44,588 nucleotides of DNA, from contig NZ_WYDS01000026.1 in NCBI RefSeq assembly GCF_009914765.1, forward strand, positions 1-44,588, written 5' to 3'. Shown piece after piece: positions 1 through 8,259 of the stretch. The stretch comes from Halodesulfovibrio sp. MK-HDV. Its GTDB lineage: Bacteria > Desulfobacterota > Desulfovibrionia > Desulfovibrionales > Desulfovibrionaceae. The position numbers and the translations under genes are program-made. Each line of letters begins with the position of its first letter. Position 1 is the first letter of the stretch. The notes beneath the pieces are model-generated. The model made no database searches. It had not been told where the DNA came from and saw nothing but the letters and a program-made list of their open reading frames with translations.

Positions 1-311
1 ACCTGCTTGTGACGGGCGATGACATAACGCTTGATGCAGGGCATAACCCTGTATTTGTACATGATGTGGACTGCATTGCGCAGGATTTAGTGCATATGAT
101 TCGTGAGACGGGGTTACTTGTGGAGCTGGTGGCGAACAAGGATAAGCGCAAGCGTTCTGCGAATCTTATTAAGCTTGAAATTGCTATTGAGGAAGACGAC
201 CGAATTAAGCCTGGTACTGTGTACATAGAAGAGCCGGAGCTTGGTGTTTTTTATGTACTAGCGGAGACGCTTGAGTTTGGAGAATTTTCCCTGCAGCTGG
301 AGGCAAACTAG
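1..311 (+). CDS. Phage tail/baseplate protein, DUF2590-like (5' end outside window)
   Basis: The reading frame is open from the first bases. A GTG at position 9 could start it, but the residues encoded before it (LL) continue naturally into VTGDDITLDAG, so I infer that the true start lies upstream. The visible 100 residues are acidic and include a 'CIAQDLVHMIRETG' stretch and 'LEIAIEEDDRIKPGT'. As I recall, these fit the DUF2590 phage family that sits just before baseplate J in contractile-tail modules. Its stop overlaps the next gene's GTG start (TAGTG), which implies translational coupling. The precise role is unknown; position suggests a baseplate wedge or assembly component. Confidence 0.7.
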   Translation, partial: LLVTGDDITLDAGHNPVFVHDVDCIAQDLVHMIRETGLLVELVANKDKRKRSANLIKLEIAIEEDDRIKPGTVYIEEPELGVFYVLAETLEFGEFSLQLEAN

Positions 312-1489
312 TGGCAGAGCATAGAAAGATATTTACTGCCATGCTGCAAGATGCCGGTGTGCCTGTAACAGAAGAAGCAATGCAGCAGCGCTGGAATACA
401 ATTAACAGCGAGCAGGGCGGCATTATTCAAAATGACAGTAAGTGGAGCCCGTTTTGGAGGCTGATTACTGCTGTTGTTACAGAGCCGTGTAAGCAACTGG
501 TGAAGCTGCTTGTTGAACATGCGTTGCCTAATGTTTTTTTACGATACGCAAGCAACACATGGCTTGATTTGTATGCTTGGGGCGTGGATGTGGAGCGAAA
601 ATCCGGAGTGAAGGCGCAGGGGCAGCTTGTTGTTACCCGTACCGTGAGCACGGGAACTTTGTTTATTCCAGCTGGTACGGTTGTGGAGAGTCCGCCAATC
701 AACGGCTATGTTTACAGGCTTGTGAGCGATGCAGATGTATCCATTGCAGACGGGCAGATTACAAGGCTTTTACCTGTAACAGCAGAGCAGATTGGCAATG
801 CTTACAACCTTGGGCCGTCGTATTATTCAATTCTTCCGGTGGCTATTACGGGAGTTGCTTCCGTCACAAACAACGCGGATTGGCTGCACGTTTCAGGCGC
901 GGATACAGAAGAGGACGAACCGCTGCGGCTGCGTTGTCGTAATCAATTTTCTGCGGTCGGGCAGTATCATCATGATGCGGCGTACACGGCGGAAATCTCC
1001 AGCTTTGCGGGCATTCGTCCGGATTATCTTTTCTTTGAGCATGATGCCCCGCGTGGTGCCGGATCTGCCAATTGTTATGTGATGATTGAAACTGGCGTAC
1101 CCACGCAGGACGTTGTGGACACCATCAACACACACATTTGCGATACCGGAAACCACGGACATGGCGATGACCTACGCTGTTTTCCTATGCCCACAACTGC
1201 TGTGCTGCTGACAGTTACGGTGCATCCTGTGGCGCATCTTTCTGATGAAAAACAGGAGGCGCTGCGAGTTGGTGTTGAGAATATGGTGCGCTGTGCCTTT
1301 AGAGAAAACACAGATTTTACCGTTTCCAAAACATGGCCGCTTGGTCGTTTTTCCTTCTCTCGCCTTTCCGATGAACTGCACAGCCAGTTTGTTGATTTAC
1401 AGTCTGTAGAATTCTCCCGTGATGACATTGTGAGCGAGCTTACTTTGCCTATGCTTTCTACTCTTACAGTTCTACTGGGGGCAGAATAG
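311..1489 (+). CDS. Baseplate wedge protein, gpJ-like (baseplate J family)
   Basis: This 392-residue protein has the length and layout of the Baseplate_J family (P2 gpJ, Mu gp47), which forms the wedge around the tail hub of contractile tails. Visible features are a mid-N-terminal region with 'GTLFIPAGTVV', typical of the family's early beta-domain. A central 'GADTEEDEPLRLRCRNQF' segment follows, matching the usual 'ETDEELRARV' position. The C-terminal part has the family's 'AVLLTVTVHPV' beta strand. The GTG start overlaps the previous stop (TAGTG), and the stop overlaps the next GTG in the same way. The gene sits in a late tail operon read rightward. The family call is firm; phage lineage (P2-like or Mu-like) cannot be settled from this gene alone. 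Confidence 0.88.
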   Translation: MAEHRKIFTAMLQDAGVPVTEEAMQQRWNTINSEQGGIIQNDSKWSPFWRLITAVVTEPCKQLVKLLVEHALPNVFLRYASNTWLDLYAWGVDVERKSGVKAQGQLVVTRTVSTGTLFIPAGTVVESPPINGYVYRLVSDADVSIADGQITRLLPVTAEQIGNAYNLGPSYYSILPVAITGVASVTNNADWLHVSGADTEEDEPLRLRCRNQFSAVGQYHHDAAYTAEISSFAGIRPDYLFFEHDAPRGAGSANCYVMIETGVPTQDVVDTINTHICDTGNHGHGDDLRCFPMPTTAVLLTVTVHPVAHLSDEKQEALRVGVENMVRCAFRENTDFTVSKTWPLGRFSFSRLSDELHSQFVDLQSVEFSRDDIVSELTLPMLSTLTVLLGAE

Positions 1490-2013
1490 TGCAGCTACCG
1501 TTTTGGTTTTCTAAAGAGCAGATTAGCGCGCTTGCTGCTGCCTGTTCCCAATGGTTTGCTAAGCTCACAGAGTGGGCAATGTGGCCAGCCGTGCAGAGTA
1601 ATCCGGAAACATGTGCAGAAGGTGTACTCAACCTTATTGCATGGCAGCGCGACATAGACCGCTTTAAAGGTGAGCCGCTGAGTCTGTTCCGAAAGCGCGT
1701 GAAGTATGCCTACATTAACGCCAAAGACGCAGGAAGCGTTGCCGGATTCAAGCGCATCTTTATGCGGCTTGGTATTGGCTATGTAGAAATTGAAGAGCGC
1801 ATGGACGGTGTAGATTGGGACGTGGTGGATATTCAGTTATCCGACTCTCAGCTGGCTGAAAACCAACGGCTGCTCACCGTACTTATTCAGCATTACGGGC
1901 GCACCTGCAGGCGATATAGATGGACAGTAATTACACCTGTTCCGCTGCAGATAACTGCTATTGAATTTAACAACGACTATCAGGACATTTTAGCCGTATC
2001 CGAGGGGCAATAA
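1489..2013 (+). CDS. Phage tail protein I-like (baseplate, gpI)
   Basis: A 174-residue protein immediately after gpJ, the standard position of P2 gpI, which joins wedge to hub and is needed for baseplate assembly. The segment 'LNLIAWQRDIDRFKGEPL' followed by 'RKRVKYAYINAKDAGSVAGFKRIF' resembles the tail protein I family pattern of a tryptophan-rich helix and then a basic helix with 'AGT/S'. The start is GTG, overlapping the gpJ stop; the stop TAA overlaps the fibre ATG (TAATG). Sequence similarity to classical gpI is modest by eye, so the assignment rests on both motif and gene order. Confidence 0.72.
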   Translation: MQLPFWFSKEQISALAAACSQWFAKLTEWAMWPAVQSNPETCAEGVLNLIAWQRDIDRFKGEPLSLFRKRVKYAYINAKDAGSVAGFKRIFMRLGIGYVEIEERMDGVDWDVVDIQLSDSQLAENQRLLTVLIQHYGRTCRRYRWTVITPVPLQITAIEFNNDYQDILAVSEGQ

Positions 2014-4172
2014 TGAGTACTGTAATTACCGCTGCCGGTGAAACATTGATTGCGCAGAAGCATATTTCCGGTGAAGCGCTGGTTATCGATCGAATCATTT
2101 TAGCCAACATCCCGGGGCTTGATGTTTCTTTGCCTGTGGATCCGGAGCAAGGAAAACCCTCCGCCAACAAAATTGTTTACGACTACGTTATTCCGCAAGA
2201 CTACAAGGGCTTCGTTAATCCGAATCAGGTTGTGTATTCCATGCTGCTTGGAAGTGAAGTGGGAAACTTCCAATTTAACTGGCTTGGCTTGTTTTCTTCT
2301 GCAGAGAATGCCCTTGTAGCTGTTACGCATTTACCCGTTACAGAGAAATGGCAAACGGATAAGGGCAGCAATACGCTTGGGAACAACCTTACCCGTAACT
2401 TTCTACTCCAGTTCTCCGGAGCGAAGGCCGTAACCAACATTACTGTTGAGGCTAAAACATGGCAGGTAGATTTTACTGCGCGTCTTCGATCTATTGATGA
2501 CCGTGAGCGTTTGAGTAACCGCGATATATACGGGCGTAGTTGCTTTTTTAATGACGGGTTTAATCTGGTAAAAGAGAGTGGAAAGTACAAGCTTAAAGCT
2601 GGAGTCGGCTATGTAGACGGCCTTAATTGCGTTCTCGCAAGTGATCTACAGGTTGCGGTTTCTGCGCTGCCTAAAAATGTTTTTATTGATGTGTCGTTGC
2701 AGCAACAAGGCAGTAATGTTCTGCCGGTGATTGCTCCAAAAATTGGGAGCAACTGGGAAGATTATACGGACGGAAATAACGTACGGCATTACTGCATTAA
2801 AGTTGCAGAAATCAGCGCTGCAGGAGTGATTAATGATGTTCGCAGAGCTGAGGGCGTTACCAGTGATCTGGTAGAATACCTAAAGCGCAGGACAGATACT
2901 CACGCGAACCGCAAGGATGATCCGCATAATACGTTGGCCAAAGTGCGGGCTCTTTTTAGCAGCTCCACTACAAATGCCAGCTCTTCCAGTATCGCCACAC
3001 CATTGGCTATTAAGACTGTTAATGACAGCCTAAGTACACACAAGTCTGCAAACGATCCGCACGGTGTTGTTGCTAAAGTAAAAGCTTTGCTGACGAGTTC
3101 AATTACCAGTTCCAGCACAACTACATTTGCGACACCGAGAGCAGTTAAGACTGTTAACGATTCGTTGAATGCCCATAAGTCGAGTAATGACCCGCATGGC
3201 GTAGTAGCAAAAGTTAAGGCGCTACTAAGCAACGCTACTACAAGCTCAAGTACGACAACCTTTGCCACTCCTAAAGCAGTAAAAACAGTTAACGATTCAC
3301 TGAATGTTCATAAGGCGGGCAATGATCCACACGGTGTAGTTGCCAAGGTAAGGGCGCTGCTTACCAGTTCCGTCACCAGCACAAGTACAACCATGTTTGC
3401 AACGCCAAGGGCTGTGAAAACTGTTTATGACCATTTGAATACGCACAAAGCCGCAAGTGACCCACATAGTGTTGTGGCAAAAGTAAGGGCTTTGCTTACC
3501 AGTTCTGTTACCAGCACAAGTACAACTCTGTTTGCAACGCCAAGGGCTGTGAAAACTGCGCATGATAAGGGCATATCAGCGTATAACCTTGCGAATACAA
3601 AAGTGAACAAGGTTAATATGGTAGTTTTTACCAGTTCGGGAACTTACCGAAAGTCGCCAAACCTTATTGCGGCAGAGGTCATAGTCACTGGTGGCGGGGC
3701 TTCTGGTGGTAAATTGTATTACAATGGTGCAGGCGGTGGTGGTGGTGCGGGAACTTCAATAAAAACCTATAGTGCTGCCGAAATTCCTTCCTCTGTTTCA
3801 GTTGTCGTTGGTGCTGGCGGCATAGGTAATGCTGACAATGGGCATAACGGCGGTAACTCAAAATTTTTGAATCAAATCGGGGGAGGCGGAATGCAATCAC
3901 ATTTATATCACAGTGGTGGTGCTGGTGGGACAGGCGCTGGTGGAGACATAAATTTACGTGGCTCTGGTGGGTCTGTCGGAGATCATGAGGCAGCGGGCGG
4001 TGCTGGTGGTGCCTCTTATTGGGGTGGTGGTGCCCTTGGTTCAATGGATGAGTCACTAGACTATCTGCATGGATCTAATGGCGGCGGTGGTGGTGGACGC
4101 GATGAAATGGCGGTTCAGTCCGGCAATGGAGGCAAGGGATTAATTGTAATTAAAGAATTTTTGAAGGGGTAG
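2013..4172 (+). CDS. Tail fibre protein: collar-fibre N-domain, five 45-residue repeats, glycine-rich tip
   Basis: This 719-residue fibre has three parts. Residues 1-160 match the phage tail-collar fibre family (DUF3751), which plugs into the baseplate: 'STVITAAGE', 'IDRIILANIPG' and 'FQFNWLGLFS' are its usual landmarks. Residues about 303-527 are five repeats of 45 residues, each carrying DPH near the start and a 'TFATPRAVKT'-type segment; they probably build the elongated shaft. Residues about 550-719 are dominated by glycine runs (GGGGGAG, GGAGGTGAGG, GGGGGG), ending in 'GLIVIKEF'. Such tips occur in adhesins that pack glycine helices, for example phage gp38 proteins, and are likely to bind host receptors. 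The gene is followed by a small fibre-partner gene. A homopolymer-free frame throughout indicates an intact gene. Confidence 0.85.
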   Translation: MSTVITAAGETLIAQKHISGEALVIDRIILANIPGLDVSLPVDPEQGKPSANKIVYDYVIPQDYKGFVNPNQVVYSMLLGSEVGNFQFNWLGLFSSAENALVAVTHLPVTEKWQTDKGSNTLGNNLTRNFLLQFSGAKAVTNITVEAKTWQVDFTARLRSIDDRERLSNRDIYGRSCFFNDGFNLVKESGKYKLKAGVGYVDGLNCVLASDLQVAVSALPKNVFIDVSLQQQGSNVLPVIAPKIGSNWEDYTDGNNVRHYCIKVAEISAAGVINDVRRAEGVTSDLVEYLKRRTDTHANRKDDPHNTLAKVRALFSSSTTNASSSSIATPLAIKTVNDSLSTHKSANDPHGVVAKVKALLTSSITSSSTTTFATPRAVKTVNDSLNAHKSSNDPHGVVAKVKALLSNATTSSSTTTFATPKAVKTVNDSLNVHKAGNDPHGVVAKVRALLTSSVTSTSTTMFATPRAVKTVYDHLNTHKAASDPHSVVAKVRALLTSSVTSTSTTLFATPRAVKTAHDKGISAYNLANTKVNKVNMVVFTSSGTYRKSPNLIAAEVIVTGGGASGGKLYYNGAGGGGGAGTSIKTYSAAEIPSSVSVVVGAGGIGNADNGHNGGNSKFLNQIGGGGMQSHLYHSGGAGGTGAGGDINLRGSGGSVGDHEAAGGAGGASYWGGGALGSMDESLDYLHGSNGGGGGGRDEMAVQSGNGGKGLIVIKEFLKG
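2919..3593 (+). repeat. Five tandem 135-bp repeats inside the fibre gene
   Basis: The codons for the DPH motif begin at about 2919, 3054, 3189, 3324 and 3459, exactly 135 bp (45 codons) apart. Copies differ by scattered silent and conservative changes; the last two are the most alike, and the first is the most divergent and lacks the second half of the consensus. The pattern points to growth of the fibre shaft by repeated duplication. Confidence 0.93.
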
Positions 4173-4176
4173 CATC

Positions 4177-4482
4177 GTGCCAACATTTGTAAGTCCTGAT
4201 GGGAATTTTGAAGTGTGGGAAGTTAAGCCAACAGGTTATTTTGAGGTTGAAGAATGGGAACGTGATCATCCGGCTCCTCAACAGTCAAAAGCAGAAAAAG
4301 CCCAACAGCGCATAACTGAAATCCAATCCCTCCTTACCGCCAATGACCTCGCTTCCGTTCGCCCACTGCGCGCAAAACTTGCAGGTACATCTACAGACTT
4401 TGACGACAATCGCCTTGCAGAGCTCGAAGAGCAGGCACAGGCGCTGCGTGCAGAATTGGTAACGCTTAGTGCTGTGGTCTAA
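4177..4482 (+). CDS. Small tail-fibre-associated protein (possible fibre assembly chaperone)
   Basis: A 101-residue protein with a GTG start preceded by AAGGGG, four bases after the fibre stop. The first 30 residues form a short beta-like head (FEVWEVKPTGYFEVEEWE). Residues 35-95 are mostly helix with a likely coiled coil (ELEEQAQALRAELV). Position right after the fibre is the usual place for a fibre assembly chaperone (tfa), and some tfa proteins end in such a helical segment. I do not see a clear tfa signature, so the role is an inference from position. Confidence 0.55.
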   Translation: MPTFVSPDGNFEVWEVKPTGYFEVEEWERDHPAPQQSKAEKAQQRITEIQSLLTANDLASVRPLRAKLAGTSTDFDDNRLAELEEQAQALRAELVTLSAVV

Positions 4483-5365
4483 TATTTTTTTTGCTCCGAC
4501 CGGAGCGAGCATTCATAGTTCTTTGTCTCCTGTGCTGTCCGGAGCTGCTGGCGAACTGGCTGGCAGCAAAGGGCGGCTTTCTTCTATTACTGGAGTTGTG
4601 CCGGCTGCGCGTAATCCACTTTCTTCGGGTGCGGCAACTGTTGCGACTTTGCGAAGTGCGTTGATTGATCTTACGGCGCAGTCGGGGCGCTGCGTGTGCG
4701 TGCATCCGTATGTGCATACGGTTGGGCATCGGCGCGGCGAGTACAGTTATCTTACTCCTAACGATGCGCTCAAGGCGCTCGGCAATAAGCTTGTTGATGC
4801 GGAGGAAACGCTGCCTTCCGGCAAACTGGGAGCCGTGTTTGTTCTGCTGTATGGCGCAACGCATTCGGATTTTGTGAAGCAGCTTAATGCGTTTTTGCAG
4901 GTGTTTCCGGTAACGGAATTGCAGCTTGTTATGCGTCGGGCAAATGCGCTGAACACGCACGAGGAAGATAAATTTATTACTCCTGCAGGACGCATCTGGC
5001 CGGAGTTTCAGCAACGGGATCTGCGGCAACACGGGGCGGTTCGTTCAGTGGATTCGCGTCTTGGTCGCCTTGTGGCAGTGGGCGAAGGATACAACGAATC
5101 AACCACGCCGGAGGCACAGCTTGCGGCGCTTATGGATAAGAAAGCAGCGCATATTCAGCAGGCAGAACAGGCATGGCAGCAGCTTGTAGAAAGCATGAAG
5201 GGCGGCGCAGGAAAAGCGCTGTATCGTGAAGGCAGCCTTGCAGGGCTTCGCGGTGAATTGCTTAAAAGCGGCACGCCTTCAAGCGTGTACAAACTGAGCG
5301 CTGCCATGTGTTGGCTCGCGCGCCCGCCGCAATTGAAGGTATTAAGGGAGGTGCTTGGGCTATGA
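4469..5365 (+). CDS. Phage tail protein of unknown function (298 aa)
   Basis: The frame opens with a GTG that overlaps the end of the previous gene by 14 bases and shows no ribosome binding site; it then runs through eight T residues (4486-4493). An internal GTG (about residue 22) is an alternative start. The protein is alpha/beta with a conserved-looking 'YVHTVGHRRGEYSYLTPNDALKAL' region near residue 80, an ordered middle, and a helical Q/A-rich segment (about 225-250). I do not recognise a named family. Its place between fibre partner and hub suggests a tail-tube initiator or baseplate accessory role, perhaps where Mu-like phages carry their DNA-circularisation gene. The stop overlaps the next start as ATGA. 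Confidence 0.6.
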   Translation: MLWSNIFFAPTGASIHSSLSPVLSGAAGELAGSKGRLSSITGVVPAARNPLSSGAATVATLRSALIDLTAQSGRCVCVHPYVHTVGHRRGEYSYLTPNDALKALGNKLVDAEETLPSGKLGAVFVLLYGATHSDFVKQLNAFLQVFPVTELQLVMRRANALNTHEEDKFITPAGRIWPEFQQRDLRQHGAVRSVDSRLGRLVAVGEGYNESTTPEAQLAALMDKKAAHIQQAEQAWQQLVESMKGGAGKALYREGSLAGLRGELLKSGTPSSVYKLSAAMCWLARPPQLKVLREVLGL

Positions 5366-5919
5366 CAGAATATTTGCAGCTGAGCGGATTCAATGTACCA
5401 GGCTACAATTTGACCGTCTCCGGAGAGTTGGAAATTCGCACAGAAGATCTTTCCGGAGAAACAAGCGGCACTGCGCGTGTGGATAAAGGCGTAAAGCCGA
5501 AAAAGCTGAGCGTATCGACCAATATTCGATGCGAGGATGCAAAACAGTTGCGCGAGTTAATCCGCGTAATAGAAGCACGTGGCGAGCATGGCGAGGGCAA
5601 GGTGTACAACATCACAAACCGCGAGGCCAACGCCGCAGGCATAAAGCAGGTGCGCGTCTCCGATCGTTTTAGTTGGAAGCCCATAGAAGGGCAGCAAGCG
5701 TGGGCGGTTTCCTTCACCTTGCGAGAATATTTGAGTGTTCCGGAGAAAGCGGAAAAGCGTGAAAAAGCACCGGAGCCGGTAGCGCAAAAGAGTGAAGGCG
5801 CAGCCATTGTCCCAAAACAGGAAGGCTCGCCACCTGCGCCGCAGACAGCCGAAGCCGCACAGGAACCATTAACAATGCTCGAAAACATTCTGCATAAAAT
5901 AGACAGGGCGCTGGCATGA
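5362..5919 (+). CDS. Baseplate complex protein (LysM-less tube-initiator type)
   Basis: The start at ATG 5362 is preferred over an upstream in-frame ATG because GGGAGGTG lies just ahead of it and it forms an ATGA overlap with the preceding stop. The protein has 185 residues. Residues 1-125 form a compact beta-rich domain (LQLSGFNVPGYNLTVSGELEIRTE is split here as LQLSGFNVPG and VSGELEIRTEDLSG). Residues 130-165 are a charged, proline-rich linker (EKAPEPVAQ, GSPPAPQ). The last 20 residues form a helix. The pattern resembles proteins annotated as 'baseplate complex protein' in contractile phages, which I recall but cannot verify. It sits directly before the hub gene with an ATGA overlap. Confidence 0.6.
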   Translation: MTEYLQLSGFNVPGYNLTVSGELEIRTEDLSGETSGTARVDKGVKPKKLSVSTNIRCEDAKQLRELIRVIEARGEHGEGKVYNITNREANAAGIKQVRVSDRFSWKPIEGQQAWAVSFTLREYLSVPEKAEKREKAPEPVAQKSEGAAIVPKQEGSPPAPQTAEAAQEPLTMLENILHKIDRALA

Positions 5920-6593
5920 AGCTGCGAAAATCTCTCTATATCGGCGGTAAACCCTGCAAGCTTGTGGAAGATGATGTGCGGCTGGAACTCAACACGTCCG
6001 GTCGTGCGTTGTTTCGTGTGCAGTCGCCGCGTGTGCTTAGCGGCATAGTGCAGTTTCGGCTCGGCTATTCCAGTCAGAACAAGGACCAGCTATTTTTCAC
6101 CGGCTACATTGAAAGCAGCCATACGGTGGATGCTGCAACGCAGAAGATTTTTTGCAGAGAAATGGCGGCAGCGCTAAGCTATCAGCTTCCCATAAGCCTA
6201 CGACATCCTACCTTTCGCGATGTTCTGCGCGCCTACAGCGACAAAACAGACCTTGCCTTTACTGTTCCGGAGCAGCCGTATGCAGATCGCAAAATTCCGC
6301 ACTTTCATACTCTCGGCAGTGGCTATCACGGCATGGATCAGCTCGGCGCGGTGTTCGGCATAGAAGACTATTTCTGGCAGCCGCAGCCGGACGGTTCTGT
6401 CTTTGTCGGGTCGTGGAAACATAGTCGCTGGGCAACACGGCCAGTGGAGATAGAGGAAAAGTTTTTTACAGGCGTAACAGCAGCCGGAGCAAAGGTGCTT
6501 CCGGTAATTCCTGCGCTGCGTGCGGGTGTGTTGCTGAATGGGCAGCGTGTAAATTCGCTACAGTTAACAGGCCATGAGATGGTGGTGGGGTAA
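5916..6593 (+). CDS. Short baseplate hub protein (gpD/gpP-like)
   Basis: A 225-residue protein whose start overlaps the previous stop (ATGA). Segments 'FRVQSPRVLSGIVQFRLGY' and 'FFTGYIESS' fit the first beta domain of tail hub proteins. 'HFHTLGSGYHGMDQLGAVFGIEDYFWQ' fits the second, where the hub holds the spike. It is shorter than P2 gpD or Mu gpP (each nearly 400 residues in my recollection), so it may be a naturally short variant. Its last codons (LTGHEMVVG) lie against a strong hairpin whose left arm covers the stop codon. The spike gene, normally adjacent, is about 450 bp away; a diverged copy of the hub's last ten codons lies in that gap. Confidence 0.65.
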   Translation: MKLRKSLYIGGKPCKLVEDDVRLELNTSGRALFRVQSPRVLSGIVQFRLGYSSQNKDQLFFTGYIESSHTVDAATQKIFCREMAAALSYQLPISLRHPTFRDVLRAYSDKTDLAFTVPEQPYADRKIPHFHTLGSGYHGMDQLGAVFGIEDYFWQPQPDGSVFVGSWKHSRWATRPVEIEEKFFTGVTAAGAKVLPVIPALRAGVLLNGQRVNSLQLTGHEMVVG

Positions 6594-6650
6594 AAAAGCA
6601 AGGGAAGAATGCGTGAATAGCTCTGGGGGGTGTTTCTTCCCTTGCTTTTA
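6594..6650 (+). terminator. Long perfect hairpin after the hub gene
   Basis: Sixteen bases (6594-6609) pair perfectly with 6634-6649 around a 24-base loop. Only four T residues follow, so termination strength is uncertain; the hairpin could equally block 3' nucleases or transposed structure. It lies immediately after the hub stop. Confidence 0.6.
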
Positions 6651-7048
6651 GTCGTTGCCCCAATTGTAGGGCAAGCAACATTAGAAGCGTGTAGGCTTTG
6701 CAGGGGGAGTATAGTGATCAGAGAGGTTAAGAAAAGGTTAAGATTAGGGAGAAATGGTAGGTTTTAGCAAAATTAATGGTGGGTTAGAGTGTTACTTGTT
6801 TAAACTAGGTGTAAGCTCATTAAGAAAAGAGTGCTTAGGTTTTTTGCTTAGCTGACAGCCCATAAGATGATGGTGGGATAGTAGGGAGAGGGCAGACAAG
6901 CGCTTTTTTGGCGTAGAAAAAAGCACAAGAACCCTCCCCCCTTTTCTGGGTATGCCCTACCAATAGGGCAATTTCTGTTTAGCGACTGTTCACTTAAACA
7001 GTCAAGCCTTGATAGTAAATTTATTGAATAGTTGTGGGTGGTTTAACT
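6650..7048. other. Hairpin-rich non-coding gap between hub and spike
   Basis: No convincing gene is present. Visible elements are a small TTGCCC/GGGCAA hairpin near 6655-6680, an AT-rich stretch (6715-6850), and a ten-codon sequence at 6852-6881 that matches 23 of 30 bases of the hub gene's 3' end. A large imperfect hairpin (6884-6945, GGGAGAGGG against CCCTCCCC with an inner GCTTTTT/AAAAAGC stem) follows. Two short ones come next (6955-6972, TGCCCT/AGGGCA; 6980-6999, GACTGTT/AACAGTC). The layout looks like a small inserted element or decayed gene between two genes that are normally joined. Confidence 0.55.
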
Positions 7049-8188
7049 ATGCGTGACCTCATTAAGAAAATTGTGCTGCGAACCTTTCCGGAGCTGACTG
7101 CGGGCTTGCATCTTGATCGCTACGCGCGAGTAATAAAAGTGTGTGATGCACCGGAGAATGGCGGCACAAGCGAGCGGTTTAGACCGCGCTACGCTGTAGA
7201 TGTGGAGATTCTTACGCCGGAAGGCACGCGGGACAAAGCATTCCCCATTTACGAGGCAGTACCGCTGCCCGTGCCGATAGGGGCAGGCATGGAGTCCGGC
7301 CTGTTTGCTTTTCCAGAAGCAGGCGTGTTGGTTGTTCTGGGCTTTGCCTATGGTAGAGCCGATCATCCTGTTATTCGGCAAAGTTACCCGATGGGGCTTT
7401 CTCTACCACAGTTAACTAACGGCGAACTACGTTGGCAGCAGTCTACCACAGTTTACCAGAGTGCAGATACGCAAGGGAACTGGCTGCGAACCAGTGAGGC
7501 AACAATTACGGATGACAGCCTGCGGCATGTGCGGCGCTGTGTGGAAGCCGTGGACGAGCTTTCGCGTGAGCTACGCACCATAGCGGAGAATAGTTCTGAA
7601 GAAATAGGCGGCGTAAAAACAGTAGAAGCCCTGGGCGCTATGAATCTTACATCCGGCGGGCGCACAAACATAGCAGCCGTGGATAGTCTGAACCTGACAA
7701 CAGCGCGTGATCTACGCTGCGTAGTGGCGGACAATAAACGCGTAGCAGTGGGTAAGAATCAGCAAACAGAAGTTAAGGGCAGCCGAACAAGCAACATACA
7801 AGGTGCAGACTCTAATACAGTCGGCCAGAACTTTATCCAGACCATTGCCGGAAACCGTACAGAAACAATCGGCGGCAAAGCAACGCAGTCCGTAACGGGC
7901 ACAATAAGCGTAACCTCAAACGCTGCCACAACTCACACCGCAGGCGGCGTGTTCACCATAGCCGCGCCAAAGATTAAAATCGGGAGTGGTGGAAATGGCG
8001 GTGTATCTTTGTTGGATGAAATGCTGACAGTCTGGCAGGAAGTTCGCGACGCTCTGCACATATTGGCAAGCCATACACATAGAGTCTCCGGAGCCGCCAC
8101 TGGTACACCAAATCAAAGCGGAGTGATTGCAGGGCATGGTGATGAGGTTGGGGAATGTAGAGGGCGAGTTGATGGGATTCGGGGGTGA
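7049..8188 (+). CDS. Baseplate spike protein, gpV-like
   Basis: The ATG at 7049 is preferred over an upstream in-frame GTG (7034) because GGTGG precedes it at a suitable distance. The 379-residue protein begins with a short helical arm and an OB-fold-like domain (about 20-130: RYAVDVEILTPEG, GVLVVLGFAYGRADHPVI). A long beta-helical, Thr/Ser-rich middle contains repeats such as 'VGKNQQTEVKGS' and 'TIAGNRTETIGGKATQSV'. A C-terminal segment with H342-T-H344 follows. In P2 gpV-type spikes an HxH motif at the tip binds iron; whether this one does is inference. It pierces the host envelope during contraction. The stop is followed by the cargo zone. Confidence 0.85.
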   Translation: MRDLIKKIVLRTFPELTAGLHLDRYARVIKVCDAPENGGTSERFRPRYAVDVEILTPEGTRDKAFPIYEAVPLPVPIGAGMESGLFAFPEAGVLVVLGFAYGRADHPVIRQSYPMGLSLPQLTNGELRWQQSTTVYQSADTQGNWLRTSEATITDDSLRHVRRCVEAVDELSRELRTIAENSSEEIGGVKTVEALGAMNLTSGGRTNIAAVDSLNLTTARDLRCVVADNKRVAVGKNQQTEVKGSRTSNIQGADSNTVGQNFIQTIAGNRTETIGGKATQSVTGTISVTSNAATTHTAGGVFTIAAPKIKIGSGGNGGVSLLDEMLTVWQEVRDALHILASHTHRVSGAATGTPNQSGVIAGHGDEVGECRGRVDGIRG

Positions 8189-8259
8189 GGCGAGGGAGTT
8201 TTTATGTGAATAACTATGTACTGATATTATTGCGTCATTCGAAAGGTAAGGAGTTTTAT

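Noticed and set aside
3685-4056. A long minus-strand frame opposite the glycine-rich tip.
   Set aside because: It is rich in His because the opposite strand encodes glycine runs, a standard shadow frame.
2013-4172. Fibre repeats considered as the target of a diversity-generating retroelement.
   Set aside because: There is no reverse transcriptase, no template repeat and no adenine-specific variation among the copies in the window.
6754-6855. A 33-codon frame with an AGGGA-like binding site in the hub-spike gap.
   Set aside because: The product is short and of low complexity, lies in AT-rich sequence between hairpins and has no visible coding constraint; chance is the better explanation.
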